From: Timema cristinae | Lineage: Eukaryota > Arthropoda > Insecta > Phasmatodea > Timematidae | Reading direction: 5' to 3' | Assembly (NCBI GenBank): GCA_039000515.1 | Contig: JBCFYV010000001.1 | Span: 64,555,132-64,619,131, forward strand | DNA length: 64,000 nt | Shown here: piece after piece, positions 1 to 10,209 of the stretch | Position numbering within the stretch: position 1 is the first letter of the stretch | Layout: each line of letters starts with the position of its first letter | Translations under genes and position numbers: made by a program | Notes under the pieces: generated by a model | Told to the model about the DNA's origin: nothing | Seen by the model: the letters and a program-made list of their open reading frames with translations, nothing else | Database searches by the model: none

Positions 1-1115
1 CAATAGAGAAAGATGCAGGTAAAGATTTTTTTTCACTAATGTTAAATTAATTATTCAATTAAGAAGGGGGGAAATAATTTTCAATATTTTATAATGGTGT
101 GATATATAATTTCATACTGATTTCTAACGTGCTTTATGATTCCAAGATTATCGTCTCTATATTTCAAGTATTTTAAATTTGTTTTGAGATTAGGTATTCT
201 CATAAATAAAATTTTGGTAAGGTGGTTCAGATGTTCTGTTATTATCCTTTCTCTCTCTGAAACATTGTAATTATATTTTTATTTTAAGTAATTGGGTTTA
301 TTTTGTAATTTTTTTTTGTGTTTTTAAGCTAATTATTTAGTAAATGTATTTTAATTGATGGCTCATATAGCGAATTTGGCCGTCAGGTTTTTAAGAGTAT
401 GTGTAGCATTAAGAGTTTTTCTTAAGTATGTTAATATAATAATAGTAAAAGTGGATCCGTGAAGGATCATCATAATAATACTAATAATTAAAAGTGGATC
501 CGTGAAGGATCAATAAAAAATGAATAAAAAGTGCAACGAAGTGTTTAAACCAATAAATGATTAAAAGACACTTTGATTAGTGACAATTAAATTCCATTTT
601 TTATTAAAAAGTTTAATGTATTTTAATCAATCTTAAGGACGTTATAGCAACGAATTTTGTTTTTTTTAAATAAAAAATAAAAAACTTTGATTAGTAATAA
701 TTAAATTCAAATCTTTATATTAAATCCAAATTTGTATATAATAAACTTAGATTATTTTATTTCAATTAATTGTAATTATACTTAACAATTTTATATCTTG
801 ATATTTGATTTATCTAATTTCAACTTTTAATTAACATTTTATATTTTAATGTTTGATTTATATAACTTCAATATATATATATATATGTATACTTCATGTA
901 AACTTACAGTCGGAGAACACCACTTCAAATATTAATATCATTCAAGAACAACATTATACAGAGTGTTCCAAATTATTGGAATTTATCCAATTTGTGAAAC
1001 TTTATACAGGGTGTGCGAAAAATGATCATGTCGTCTCTTCTCGTCTTTTATTTTTTTTAGCAAAGCGTATCAAAAAGTATACGACTAAGTCTCTACTTTC
1101 AGATACACTTTGGGG
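1..1115. other. AT-rich non-coding DNA
   Basis: No convincing coding region is seen. The stretch is very AT-rich. A 23-bp motif beginning AAAAGTGGATCC occurs twice, near 448 and 490, about 42 bp apart, and contains the short inverted repeat GGATCC...GGATC. A second loose duplication, ACTTTGATTAGT followed by AATTAAATTC, lies near 570 and 682. An open frame at 853-1125 begins in an AT dinucleotide run and shows no family features. Confidence 0.5.
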
Positions 1116-1116
1116 G

Positions 1117-1765
1117 GTATTGTAATGTAATTGATTTGCCCCTAAAGAATATGTGAAAGCATTGACAATAATATCGTCCTAATTTTATAAACATATCTTA
1201 TTTCATTTAAATTATGTAGTATATTAAATGGCGCTTAAGGCACTTCTTCTTCTAAGAAGGCAAAAGCCACTCTAAGTGACATCACGCACGTGACACCAGT
1301 CAAGTCAGGTTGACAATATATATATTTCAAATAATAACTTCCTCTTCTCGAAGGATCGAATAGAGATTTTTAAATGTAACTTGAGTCATTTTCCGGCTCT
1401 AGAACCTCCCAGTAAAACCGAGATGTTTTTGTCTTGTATTTTGTTTTTTCTAAACTAAACCTTCTCGAAGCTTCCATGAGCAAGGAATATATACAAAGAA
1501 TGGTGCAACGTAAAGGCAGTTGGTAGTTGGTGTCCAATACTGACAGAACTCACTTGGCGTCCAGCAACACCTGTCCGCGCTCATACAATAGGCCGCGTAT
1601 ATATTTCAAATACATGATCTATTTTCACATTAAATAAACAGATTCAGAAATAAAAAACATGTCAAATAATGAGTGTTTATTAATTATAATTCTTCAATTG
1701 GCGTCCATCGTGGCAGTAAAATATCAGAACAACATAATTGGCGCACAACGTAGGGACCCCCAATT
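1117..1765 (+). mobile_element. possible decayed LTR with tRNA-primer-site-like motifs
   Basis: ATTGGCGCACAACGTAGGG near 1737 resembles the TGGCGCCCAACGTGGGG type of primer-binding site found just downstream of a 5' LTR in retroelements. Two weaker relatives, TTGGCGTCCAGCAAC (near 1555) and TTGGCGTCCATCGTGG (near 1700), lie upstream. The sequence before the best match ends CAACATA, and a TG that could start an LTR is near 1124. No target duplication, second LTR or coding region was found. This is a tentative reading of a degraded element. Confidence 0.25.
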
Positions 1766-2148
1766 CCAGAACGTTACAAGTGGAATGTTGGATTAAGCAT
1801 TTTGAGACCCCTGCTGACCTTTCTATCATCAGCCTCTACACTAGCACTCCCTCCCCTCACCCTTTACATACTAGAGAAAGAAATGCAGCCAACTGCCCCC
1901 ATCAGTAACCATTATGAGTGGTGAGTTACTAGTAACTGCTCAGGTTCAAACAATTCAAACTATTGGTGTACCTGGCTGACCTCGACATTCCAATGGCACG
2001 GTACAGTATTTGTTGTGTTCTTCTCTCCACACTCACTCCTCCCCTATCCGCCCAAAAGAAAAACTACCCTTCCTAATCTGGGCCTGGTGTGAGTATTCTG
2101 TAGATCCCACTTGTTTATCTTGTGACCTTTGTGTTACAGAAGTAATTA

Positions 2149-2925
2149 GTAAACTCAGAGGAAAAACCTCTTATAACCCAGGACCAGTCGAGGTCTCTCA
2201 TGTCACATCATCGAAATGAGTAAACTCAGAGGAAAAACCTCTTATAACCCGGGACCAGTCGAGGTCTCTCATGTCACATCATCGAAATGAGTAAACTCAG
2301 AGGAAAAACCTCTTATAACCCGGGACCAGTCGAGGTTCTCATGTCACATCATCGAAATGAGTAAACACAGAGGTAAAAACCTCTTATAACCCGGGACCAA
2401 TCGAGGTCTCTCATGTCACATCATCGAAATAAGTAAACTCAGAGGAAAAACCTCTTATAACCTGGGACCAGTCGAGGTCTCTCATGTCACATCATCGAAA
2501 TGAGTAAACTCAGAGGAAAAACCTCTTATAACCTGGGACCAGTCGAGGTCTCTCATGTCACATCATCGAAATGAGTAAACTCAGAGGAAAAACCTCTTAT
2601 AACCCGGGACCAGTCGAGGTCTCTCATGTCACATCATCGAAATAAGTAAACTCAGAGGAAAAACCTCTTATAACCCGGGACCAGTCGAGGTCTCTCATGT
2701 CACATCATCGAAATGAGTAAACTCAGAGGAAAAACCTCTTATAACCGGGACCAGTCGAGGTCTCTCATGTCACATCATCGAAATAATAAACTCAGAGGAA
2801 AAACCTCTTATAACCCGGGACCAGTCGAGGTCTCTCATGTCACATCATCGAAATAAGTAAACTCAGAGGTAAAACCTCTTATAACCCGGGACCAGTCGAG
2901 GTCTCTCATGTCACATCATCGGTCG
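2149..2925. repeat. 71-bp tandem repeat, about 11 copies
   Basis: Units start GTAAACTCAGAGG and end CATCATCGAAATGA, with a spacing of 71 bp (for example 2149, 2220, 2291). Copies differ by a few substitutions (CCCGGG versus CCTGGG, ATGAG versus ATAAG) and occasional single-base indels. Each unit can form a small hairpin, AGAGG-AAAAA-CCTCT. The array ends at the inverted repeat GGTGAGCA-CGG-TGCTCACC (2927-2945). It is not coding: an in-frame TGA or frame slip occurs in every unit. It is far too long per unit and lacks unique spacers, so it is not a CRISPR array. Confidence 0.95.
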
Positions 2926-3037
2926 AGGTGAGCACGGTGCTCACCAATCTAATTGTGTAGTTTTAATTTATATTGTCATTTTTTTCATTTTATTTTTATT
3001 ATATAATATTTATGTTTTAATACTTTATTTTAAATTG

Positions 3038-4028
3038 CTGTGGCGGCTCGTGTATTGGCACTGCGGAACTGCAGCACCCCTTATTTCCACTTGATATTAT
3101 TGATATAATATAATGGGTCCTTTTTTTTTCATTCTTTCTTTATTTTTATAGCACAATATATATTCCTTATGCTTAATGTCAGTACTTCAGTAGCCATCCC
3201 CCAATTTATGAAAAAGATACAAAACCCTTTGTATGGAACTGTGTGCTTCACAGTGCCAGTGACGTGGTGTTTGACTGTTGTATATATGTGCACATAGGAG
3301 GGGGTGGGGAGGAATGTGGGACTGCCAGGTAGAGAGAGCACTGTTGCTCCCGCAGTGCCGGCTCTGGCGTGATGGTGGAAGGAAGTTTATTTTTACTCAG
3401 CGTGTGTTGTGTTTAAAAATTGTGTACCATATTCTTGAATGTGATAAAGTGTAGAAGAGTGTAGAATTAGATTTTTATTTTGCTTCCAGCTATTCTATTT
3501 GATTCATTTTTTTCAGTTCTTTTATTTAACTGAAAAGTTTAACCATGGCCTTGCATCCCCAAGAAATAAGTTCTGTGACTGTAAGTGAACTTCAACAGCT
3601 TAAGTTTTCACAGCTATCTCTCCATGAGAAAGTTATAGTTAAGAAAATAGGTCGCTCAAAACCTGATATTCTAATATCTCAGCCAGGCAAAAGCAACAAG
3701 GAATATATTCGTAACTTTAATTCTGAAAGTTACCAATGGAAAAGTTGGCTTTGCGGCTGTCATCTAGAGATCAAGGAGTTAATTATTGAACTTTTTGCGC
3801 AAATTAAAACAAGATAATGGATTTCATTTTTAAATGAATAGATCAAGCTTGAACTGTAACAATTTAAGTTAAAGTAAGTAAAAAGGTTTTTTTTGTTAAG
3901 ATTTTATCGAGTTCTTGAATAAATTTTCTTTTTATACATGTTTTTTTTCCTTTTACACAATTTTAAAACCAAGGCTAAAAATTCTCTGGAGCAGCACCCC
4001 CCTTAATTCTAGCTACGAGCCGCCACTG
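3038..4028 (+). mobile_element. hAT-type DNA transposon, internally deleted (0.99 kb)
   Basis: The left end reads CTGTGGCGGCTCGT and the reverse complement of the right end reads CAGTGGCGGCTCGT, a 13/14 match to each other and the CAGTGGCGGCTCG-type end common in hAT elements. Flanks TTAAATTG and TATCATTG could be a decayed 8-bp target duplication (5/8 identical). Both subterminal regions carry a GCAGCACCCC motif. The interior holds a short transposase N-terminus (3545-3817), so this is a deletion derivative of a formerly autonomous copy. Confidence 0.8.
3545..3817 (+). pseudogene. hAT transposase N-terminal fragment (TTF-type zinc-finger region)
   Basis: The 90-residue frame contains, around residues 34-72, a KKIGRSKPDI...Y-I-R-N-F...W-K-S-W-L-C-G-C pattern. 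This matches the start of the TTF-type zinc-finger domain of hAT transposases (G-P/R-P-D-L ... R-x-F ... Y-x-W-L-x-G-C). The rest of that domain (FCFPCLLF) and the whole RNase-H-like catalytic region are absent. It lies inside the hAT terminal repeats at 3038 and 4028. The remnant could still be translated but cannot be an active transposase. Confidence 0.7.
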
Positions 4029-4552
4029 TATCATTGGAATCATAGAAATATTTTATTTATTAGACCATGAACATTTTAATTTTTTATGTACAAATACAAT
4101 AACAAAAACATCTACAACAACAAAGAAAATTACTATTTTATTGTTGATCTAACAAAAGATTTTTGAATAATAATTATAATATTAAAGCTACATATTTTAT
4201 TTAAAAAATTACATATTATTTGGTTGGATTGTCTTTATCATAATTTCTTATTCTTACCTTTACAAACAAATTAGACATAATAACATAATAATATTTTATA
4301 ATCTAAAATAACATATTTTCTGATAAAGTGCATTATAATGTTTTTGTTCATTAATTGTGCATGTTTATCTTGACCTTGACCAGATCACGACAGTGAGAGT
4401 GTAGCTGTAGGAACAATGCAGGTTGTGCACCTAGCCGTAGTCTTGCAATTATTTTCTTTGAACAGAAATTACATTTTACTCACAGTTCTAGAGTATGAAC
4501 AGGTTCTGGTGCTGGTAGATGAATATACTTATCCGGTATCCTGTATTAAAAA

Positions 4553-4927
4553 CAGTGGCGTAGTCGTAAATTTGGCAGTGCCGGAACACAAGGTCGTAGA
4601 AATCCCAAAGTTTAAAGTGGGATTTTGGGACCCCCAACTGCCATAGGCGAAAGGCTTGCACAAACATGAGTGCCTCTAGGAGCTATTTGGAGCATCTTTT
4701 AACGATTACTAAGCCAGAAACTTACTTAACACACTTCCCCTAAAATGCCAGGAATTCACAAAGAGCACTAGGTCTAGTCAGAATTTATTGATAAATAGTA
4801 TGAAAAAAGTTTTAACATAATATTGGTATACAATCAATTAGTTAACTTGGAATTGCAAAGTATAAAACTTTACGAAAAGCAGTGCCAGAACAGCATTCTC
4901 CCGCGTTCCCACTCCACTACACCCCTG
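4553..4927. mobile_element. hAT MITE, 375 bp, with perfect 8-bp target duplication
   Basis: The left end starts CAGTGGCGTAG and the reverse complement of the right end starts CAGGGGTGTAG. Both subterminal regions also share GCAGTGCC(G/A)GAACA. The flanks are identical: ATTAAAAA at 4545-4552 and again at 4928-4935, the 8-bp duplication expected for hAT. No coding capacity for a transposase is present. The AATTTGGCAGTG/GGGACCCCC interior is unremarkable. Confidence 0.85.
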
Positions 4928-5221
4928 ATTAAAAAGTGTGTGTATATATATATATGTTTATAGATCAAAACATTAATTTTTTACAAAAAAAAAAAAGTTT
5001 TACATTTAATAGTACTACAACTTTGATAAGTTATTACGGGTCTCTAATAGTTGCGGAGAAATGATGAAAATTTGAAAATCTCCTCAAAGTCATGTTCATG
5101 AGAAAATGAAATGTCCATCTTGTTTATATTGATAAACTGTGTTTATATTGATAAACTGTGTTTATATATCAAATGTAATCAAAATCATTAGAGCGAATTT
5201 TGAGAAAATAGATTCATTCTC

Positions 5222-5500
5222 GGTGACCTGGTGGTCTAGGGGTAAGGTGTTGGACTTCTGTGCTGGCGGCCGGGGTTCAATCCTCGGTCCCGGCACAGAT
5301 TTATCTGATTTCCAAACCCTTCCTTCACCTTTGACAAGACATCTTGTGAATGTGTGGAATGCCAGGCCGCCACCGTGGTTCGGATTCCACGTTAAACTGT
5401 AGGTCCTTCATTTCATCTCACAATCACCCTACCGTTACACATTAGCGTAAGTGCGTATAACCTGAACGGGTAGTAAGACGCGGTGGTAATAATAATAATA
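5222..5500 (+). mobile_element. tRNA-derived SINE, full length, with 12-bp target duplication
   Basis: The head is tRNA-like: an A-box-like TGGTCTAGGGGTAAGG near 5232 and a B-box-like GGGGTTCAATCC near 5272, inside CGGGG...CCCGGCAC. A non-tRNA body follows with AATGCCAGGCCGCCACCGTGG, then TTAGCGTAAGTGCGTATAAC, ending in a (TAA)n tail. The flanks AGATTCATTCTC at 5210-5221 and 5501-5512 are an exact 12-bp target duplication, typical of LINE-mediated insertion. Truncated relatives occur at 27664, 45811 and 52500. Confidence 0.9.
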
Positions 5501-5549
5501 AGATTCATTCTCTTTTTGCCTTTCAATAAACTAGCCTTAAATTTAGGGT

Positions 5550-5800
5550 TAGATATATAATTCCAAAAACCCCTCGGATGTAGGGGGGCCTTATGTAAAC
5601 CCTAGATACAAAGTTTTAGCCCAAACTGTAAAATGGTTTCGGTTCTAGCCCAAACCAAGGTACAAACGGTCAGAGGGCATTGCGGAAACAACTTCTTCTT
5701 TTTGTTTCAGGGGGCTATGAAACCTCGACATTTATCAAAATCTCGATTTCAAATTTTTGACGATCACAATATTTTCACTCCAAGGTGTCGAGACAAAGTA
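5550..5800. repeat. dispersed repeat, copy 1
   Basis: This segment (AACCCCTCGGATG... TGTAAAATGGTTTCGGTTCTAG ... GGGGGCTATGAAACCTCGACA) is similar in order and motif to 24990-25180 (AAACCTCTGAGAAACC ... GGTAAAATAGTTTCGTCTCTAG ... AGGGGTCATGAAACGTCGACA). The two are diverged copies of one interspersed family. I cannot assign it to a superfamily, and no termini are clear. The open frame at 5633-5854 runs through it and is not recognised as a gene. Confidence 0.55.
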
Positions 5801-7470
5801 AATATTAGTTTACAAAGTTTAGTTACCCACAGCCGTTGGTTTGATCGCCATTGATGGGGAGGTTGAGGTTTGACTCTCATCTGCATGAAATGAAGATGGT
5901 TTTCCTGTTAAATGTGTATATGTGTGTATATATACATGTATATACATACACACTTTTAACGGTTTTCCACAAGTGATTTTTCACTCCGGTTTTCCCATCT
6001 ATACTTCATGCTAATGCGAGTTCACTTCATCTTAGCTACCTTCCTCATCTCTACCTAATCAGATTAAGCCATTGATAACCCATGTTCTGAATGTAGCGAT
6101 AAAAAACAAAGACTTGGCTTTGGATGGGTTATAATCATATTATAATAATAAATTAATGATTTTAAATGGAAACATATTTTAGCAAGCTTTATTTAATTCT
6201 GAATTATTTTTTAGATAATAGAATAGAATGTTCTTGTTAGTATGGTGTTCGAACAAAGTTAACAGTAGGGCCTATTTGTAAAATGAAGTAGGCGTACTGT
6301 ACGTAAATTATATTTAATTGAATAAAATTTTAAAAATTGCAATTTTTCGCCAACTTTGGCCACCTTTTTCTAACTCATTAATTTTTTTATCAGAGCCATG
6401 AACAAAGTGTGGTTTTCATTTTGGTTTTTCTATCTTTTGTACAAACAAATTGTGGTGCACTTATTTTAATTCTAACCTCCTAATACCATGTATCTAAATA
6501 GTTAGTGTAAGTAGTGACCGTAAAAACTATGTCACTGAAAAAAACAAAAAATAAATGGCTATATTTTTTTAATATAGGGAAGAAAATATATTTTTATATA
6601 TTCCTACAGTAACTAAATAAAAATGTTACAATTTACTGTAAATAATGATTTCCTAGGGTAACTCAGAAAAATTATACTTTGACAGGGATTTTGGCCCTTG
6701 TCCTTTGACTTTGGAGGTCATTTTACAGATCCTGAGATTGCTGCTCAAAACCCGACATCACTCCTTGGAGAAAATAACAGTAATAGCTTGTCTTTTGTTG
6801 ATTAGCAAGCAACAAAGTTGGGTGGAAGATGTCTGCCTGTGGACTGTAAGAACACTCTGAAAGGGGGTAAAATGGGTTGAGAGGGGTCGCTGGGGAACTA
6901 CTTGGAAGAGAGATTTGCAAAACCTCGAGATGTCCATCCGAATCTTCAATGTAGAATTTCACACTCTATTTAACCTGTATTCACCACAAGAGTCAAAAGA
7001 AAAACTAGAATGAATTTACTATACTTTTTTTTAATTAAATTTGATTATGGAAAATAAAATTATAATGTAATTCTTTGGGAAATATTGATAAAAATGATTG
7101 ATAAGATTTTTAGTGATAATAATAGTAATACTTAGCAAATAATAATTATTTCCAAATATGTTGACAAAAGTTACTTTCAGACAATGTTGGCAGTACTGAT
7201 AGCATCTGCTAACTTCTGCTAGCTGTCATGTCAAACCAAAGAAGTGCTGGGGCTGCTGTAACTGCAATTATCTTTATTTCCAAGTAATTTTTATCAACAT
7301 AATATTTGTTGGTTATGTTTCATTGAAAATTCTGTATCTTTATTACTATATATTTAATAAACAAATCAATTATCAATAATATAACTTGTGGGGATAATAG
7401 TTAGTTTTTGTGGTAGAATACTTTCCCTGGCTGTAATCATCCTGAGAAGTTGCGTCACCAAGGCTGATTA
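5800..7470. other. non-coding, no recognised element
   Basis: AT-rich sequence. The only structure is an imperfect palindrome near 5910-5965 made of GTTAAATGTGTATATGTG... facing ...CATACACACTTTTAAC around TATACATGTATATA. The open frames on the minus strand at 6723-6962 overlap each other in different phases and show no domain features. Confidence 0.5.
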
Positions 7471-7640
7471 CTTGTACCTCTAAAGTTCTATTAGTGAGGT
7501 GAAATGACCCACCAATTTTGACAGGAGAGGTATTTTCACAAACCTCTCAGGGTTCTTTTACATGCCACATGGGTTCGAACCCAAAATATCGGGTCCTGAG
7601 GCGAGCACTTTACCCAAAGACCATCAAGGCCGACGGCAGT
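7470..7640 (-). mobile_element. tRNA-like SINE fragment
   Basis: On the minus strand the sequence reads GGCCTTGATGGTCTTTGGGTAAAG (A-box-like) followed by a strong B-box, GGGTTCGAACCC. The 3' side then contains CATGTGGCATG and GAGAGGTTTGTG. The tRNA promoter boxes are intact-looking but no tRNA cloverleaf is maintained. The head differs from the 5222 SINE, so it is a second tRNA-derived family or a diverged subfamily. Target duplications were not resolved. Confidence 0.6.
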
Positions 7641-9240
7641 TTGCAATTTCACATAATAATTTTTTTTTAACTTTATATTAAATGTACCAATAATTTTCAT
7701 ATTGAATTCTATTAATATAAAAAAAACAAGTTACACTGTTAGTTGAGAGTATATTTGTGTATCTTATTGTAACTCACACTTGTTTCTTCATATTGTCTTG
7801 TTAATCATGTCCAAGAGTATTTAATATTATTATTTTATGAATATACAAAGTTAATTTATTATGAAACAATTCTTCATTACAAAATAATTTAGCTACACAT
7901 ATCCAATTCATATGTTATTTAATAAAGTGAGATCCCAGTCACATATGTCCCGCAAGTACAACCTAGTGTTCTATGCTAATGAGTCTTGTCGTTATACCTG
8001 GACATTCAGAGGGTTAGCTAGTCGACGTCCCACAACTAGATTTAATTTTATGCTGTGAGATTTATTGGAGTTGATTTATCACCGTCAAAAGTTCATGTTT
8101 GTTTACATTTGTAGTTCACTATAACGCCGACAGATGTCTCATGAATTTAGTCTTAAAAGGGTTTTTCAAATAATAAACTGTTAGTCATGTTCCAGCCAAC
8201 GCTGTATCGGTCATGCTATAAGTTGTGTCAACAATAGTTTATACATATTGTGTATTTCAATCACTACTCTGCCCAACAATAGTATTTAAAGTGATAGGTT
8301 GTAATAGTAGAAAGAAAAGCTTTATAACACTTCTTAAATGTTCTCTGAGTTTGAAACGGCAAAATGTTATCTTGGTTTGAAAGCTAAGGCATATTGAAAT
8401 CCCTTAAATATAATTTAGGTTTGACACCCCTTGAATTTCCTCTAAATTTGAAACCACTTAAAAGTACATAATATTGTAAAAAAAAAGTTGTGAGATACAA
8501 TTTAGAAACTCACCTCATCTACTTACTAATATAATGTAAATATGACTAGCTCGATTAAGGACAATAGGGTTAGTATTTAAAACAAACTTCTAGCTTGCTT
8601 GCACAAGACCTCTTATAATCTCAAGACTACTGGGTATTAATATATCAGGAAACAACTAATCTTCACTTGTCTGGTTGTCATGGCAATTTTACATGGTACA
8701 ATGGCTTGCTTCAGAACTGTACTTAAACCAATTTATATCATTATTGGGATAGAACAATATAAAGGTTATCATGAAACCAATAAAAAATTTGTTTTTGTTA
8801 TTTGTTGGATTAATTTTATGTATTCTGAAATTCAGCCTCATAAAAACCTGTTTGTGGAGCTTAATTAATTAACATACCTAAAGTAACATACTTGACTTTA
8901 TTATATACATTGATACATTTTGTTTTATTAACAATAATAAATCCAAATTTATCATATTACTTTTTTTTACACTCGCATCCATTACTGTTTCCAGCCTATG
9001 GTCTGGGTCAGTGTATTATATTATTATTTTGATTAAATTTAAAATCATTAGGTTATAAAAATACCCTTGAAACAGTTGTAAGGAAACATATTTAAGTACA
9101 ACATTGTCTAAAGTAATGGCAATGAAAGTTTAACAAGATTACTATCTACTAAAATTAGTAGATATTTTAGGATAGATAAACAAACATATTTGAATGATTA
9201 AAATTTGTAGGAAACTTCTCAACCATAGAAATTGTATGTT
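7640..9240. other. non-coding, mostly unrecognised
   Basis: No gene is supported. Near 8975-9010 there is a short match (CATCCATTACTGTTTCCAGCC, then GGTCTGGGTCA) to the tail shared by the SINE at 57030 and the LINE at 50246. This marks a small LINE or SINE relic. The frame at 8680-8868 shows no recognisable motif. Confidence 0.45.
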
Positions 9241-9243
9241 AAA

Positions 9244-9452
9244 AAATTAATTACAATAACTAGATCTTCATATTAAATAAAAAAAATTGAGTTTTCTTCT
9301 TACAAACATTCCAAGTTGAAATTAATTACAATAACTAGAACTTCATATAAAATAAAAATAGTAAATAATCTTCTTACAAACATTCCAAGTTGAAATTAAT
9401 TACAATAATTAGATCTTCATATTAAATAAAAATATTCGAGTACTCTTCTTAC
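9244..9452. repeat. short tandem repeat of ~80 bp, 2.6 copies
   Basis: The unit contains ATTACAATAACTAGATCTTC, then ATATTAAATAAAAA, then TTCTTCTTACAAACATTCC and AGTTGAAATTA. Copies start near 9244, 9321 and 9401, and the third is cut off at 9452. The continuation of that cut unit (ATATTAAATAAAAATATTTGAG ... CTTACAAACATTCC) reappears at 15347, on the other side of the 65-bp satellite. The satellite and its left neighbour therefore appear to sit inside this repeat. Confidence 0.7.
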
Positions 9453-10209
9453 TGTAAGATTTGACTCCTTACAGGATACACAATATAAATTGAAAAGAAT
9501 CAAGGTTGAACAATAAATAGATTTATTAAATAAAAAACAGAAATAACAAAATTAAGGTTTACAATAATATTATAGGCTGAACTTTGAAGCATGATGCAAA
9601 CAATTTGACTTTACGGAATGTGAAGTTTTGACTGTAGCTACAAGGGCTGAAAGGAGAAAACAGCTAAACATTTATTAGCAAAGGGTATTAAACAAGATAC
9701 AAATATAAATTATGATCAGTCTGCTTGAATGGGTCTTAAGATAATATCCATTAAACATTTCAGATAATGATAAGCAACAGTAAACTTTGTTGATAACAGC
9801 GGTTGATGGCTAATAAACAGATGTCAACAAAACAGTACTATGTCTGGTCTCTTTCCCCTTCGGTACTGCCAAAGCATTTAATAGTACATTAAATTCTAAT
9901 GGAAATCACATTAAGAGCAACCAAAGAACAATAAAAGCTAAATAACAGGATATTATTTGGTGGACCCCACTATGATTCTAGTGCAGCTCCCTGGTTTGAA
10001 CACCGCGGCTAATTACAGCACGAGAAGCTTGAGTACTTGGCCAAGCTATAATATCGATTTCCATTAGCTCAACAGTGATATGGAAACAAGACAGACAGCC
10101 TGGTTGTAGCCACTATAAATTACACAGATACACACGACGTAATGCGTCGTGAAACATGGTCAAAATAGATTAATGAGCTTGTGGAAGTTTTGCAAGTCTA
10201 AACAATACT
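9453..10209. other. unrecognised sequence between an AT repeat and the 65-bp satellite
   Basis: It begins TGTAAGATTTGACTCC directly at the break in the ~80-bp repeat. A TG start there is compatible with an LTR-like end, but no matching CA end or target duplication was found. GACGTAATGCGTCG near 10137 is a short inverted repeat. No coding region is seen. Confidence 0.4.

Noticed and set aside
2149..2925. CRISPR array
   Set aside because: Units are contiguous 71-bp repeats with no unique spacers, in a eukaryotic context.
5222..5300. Candidate tRNA gene
   Set aside because: The promoter boxes are tRNA-like, but the sequence continues as a SINE with a 12-bp target duplication and truncated relatives.
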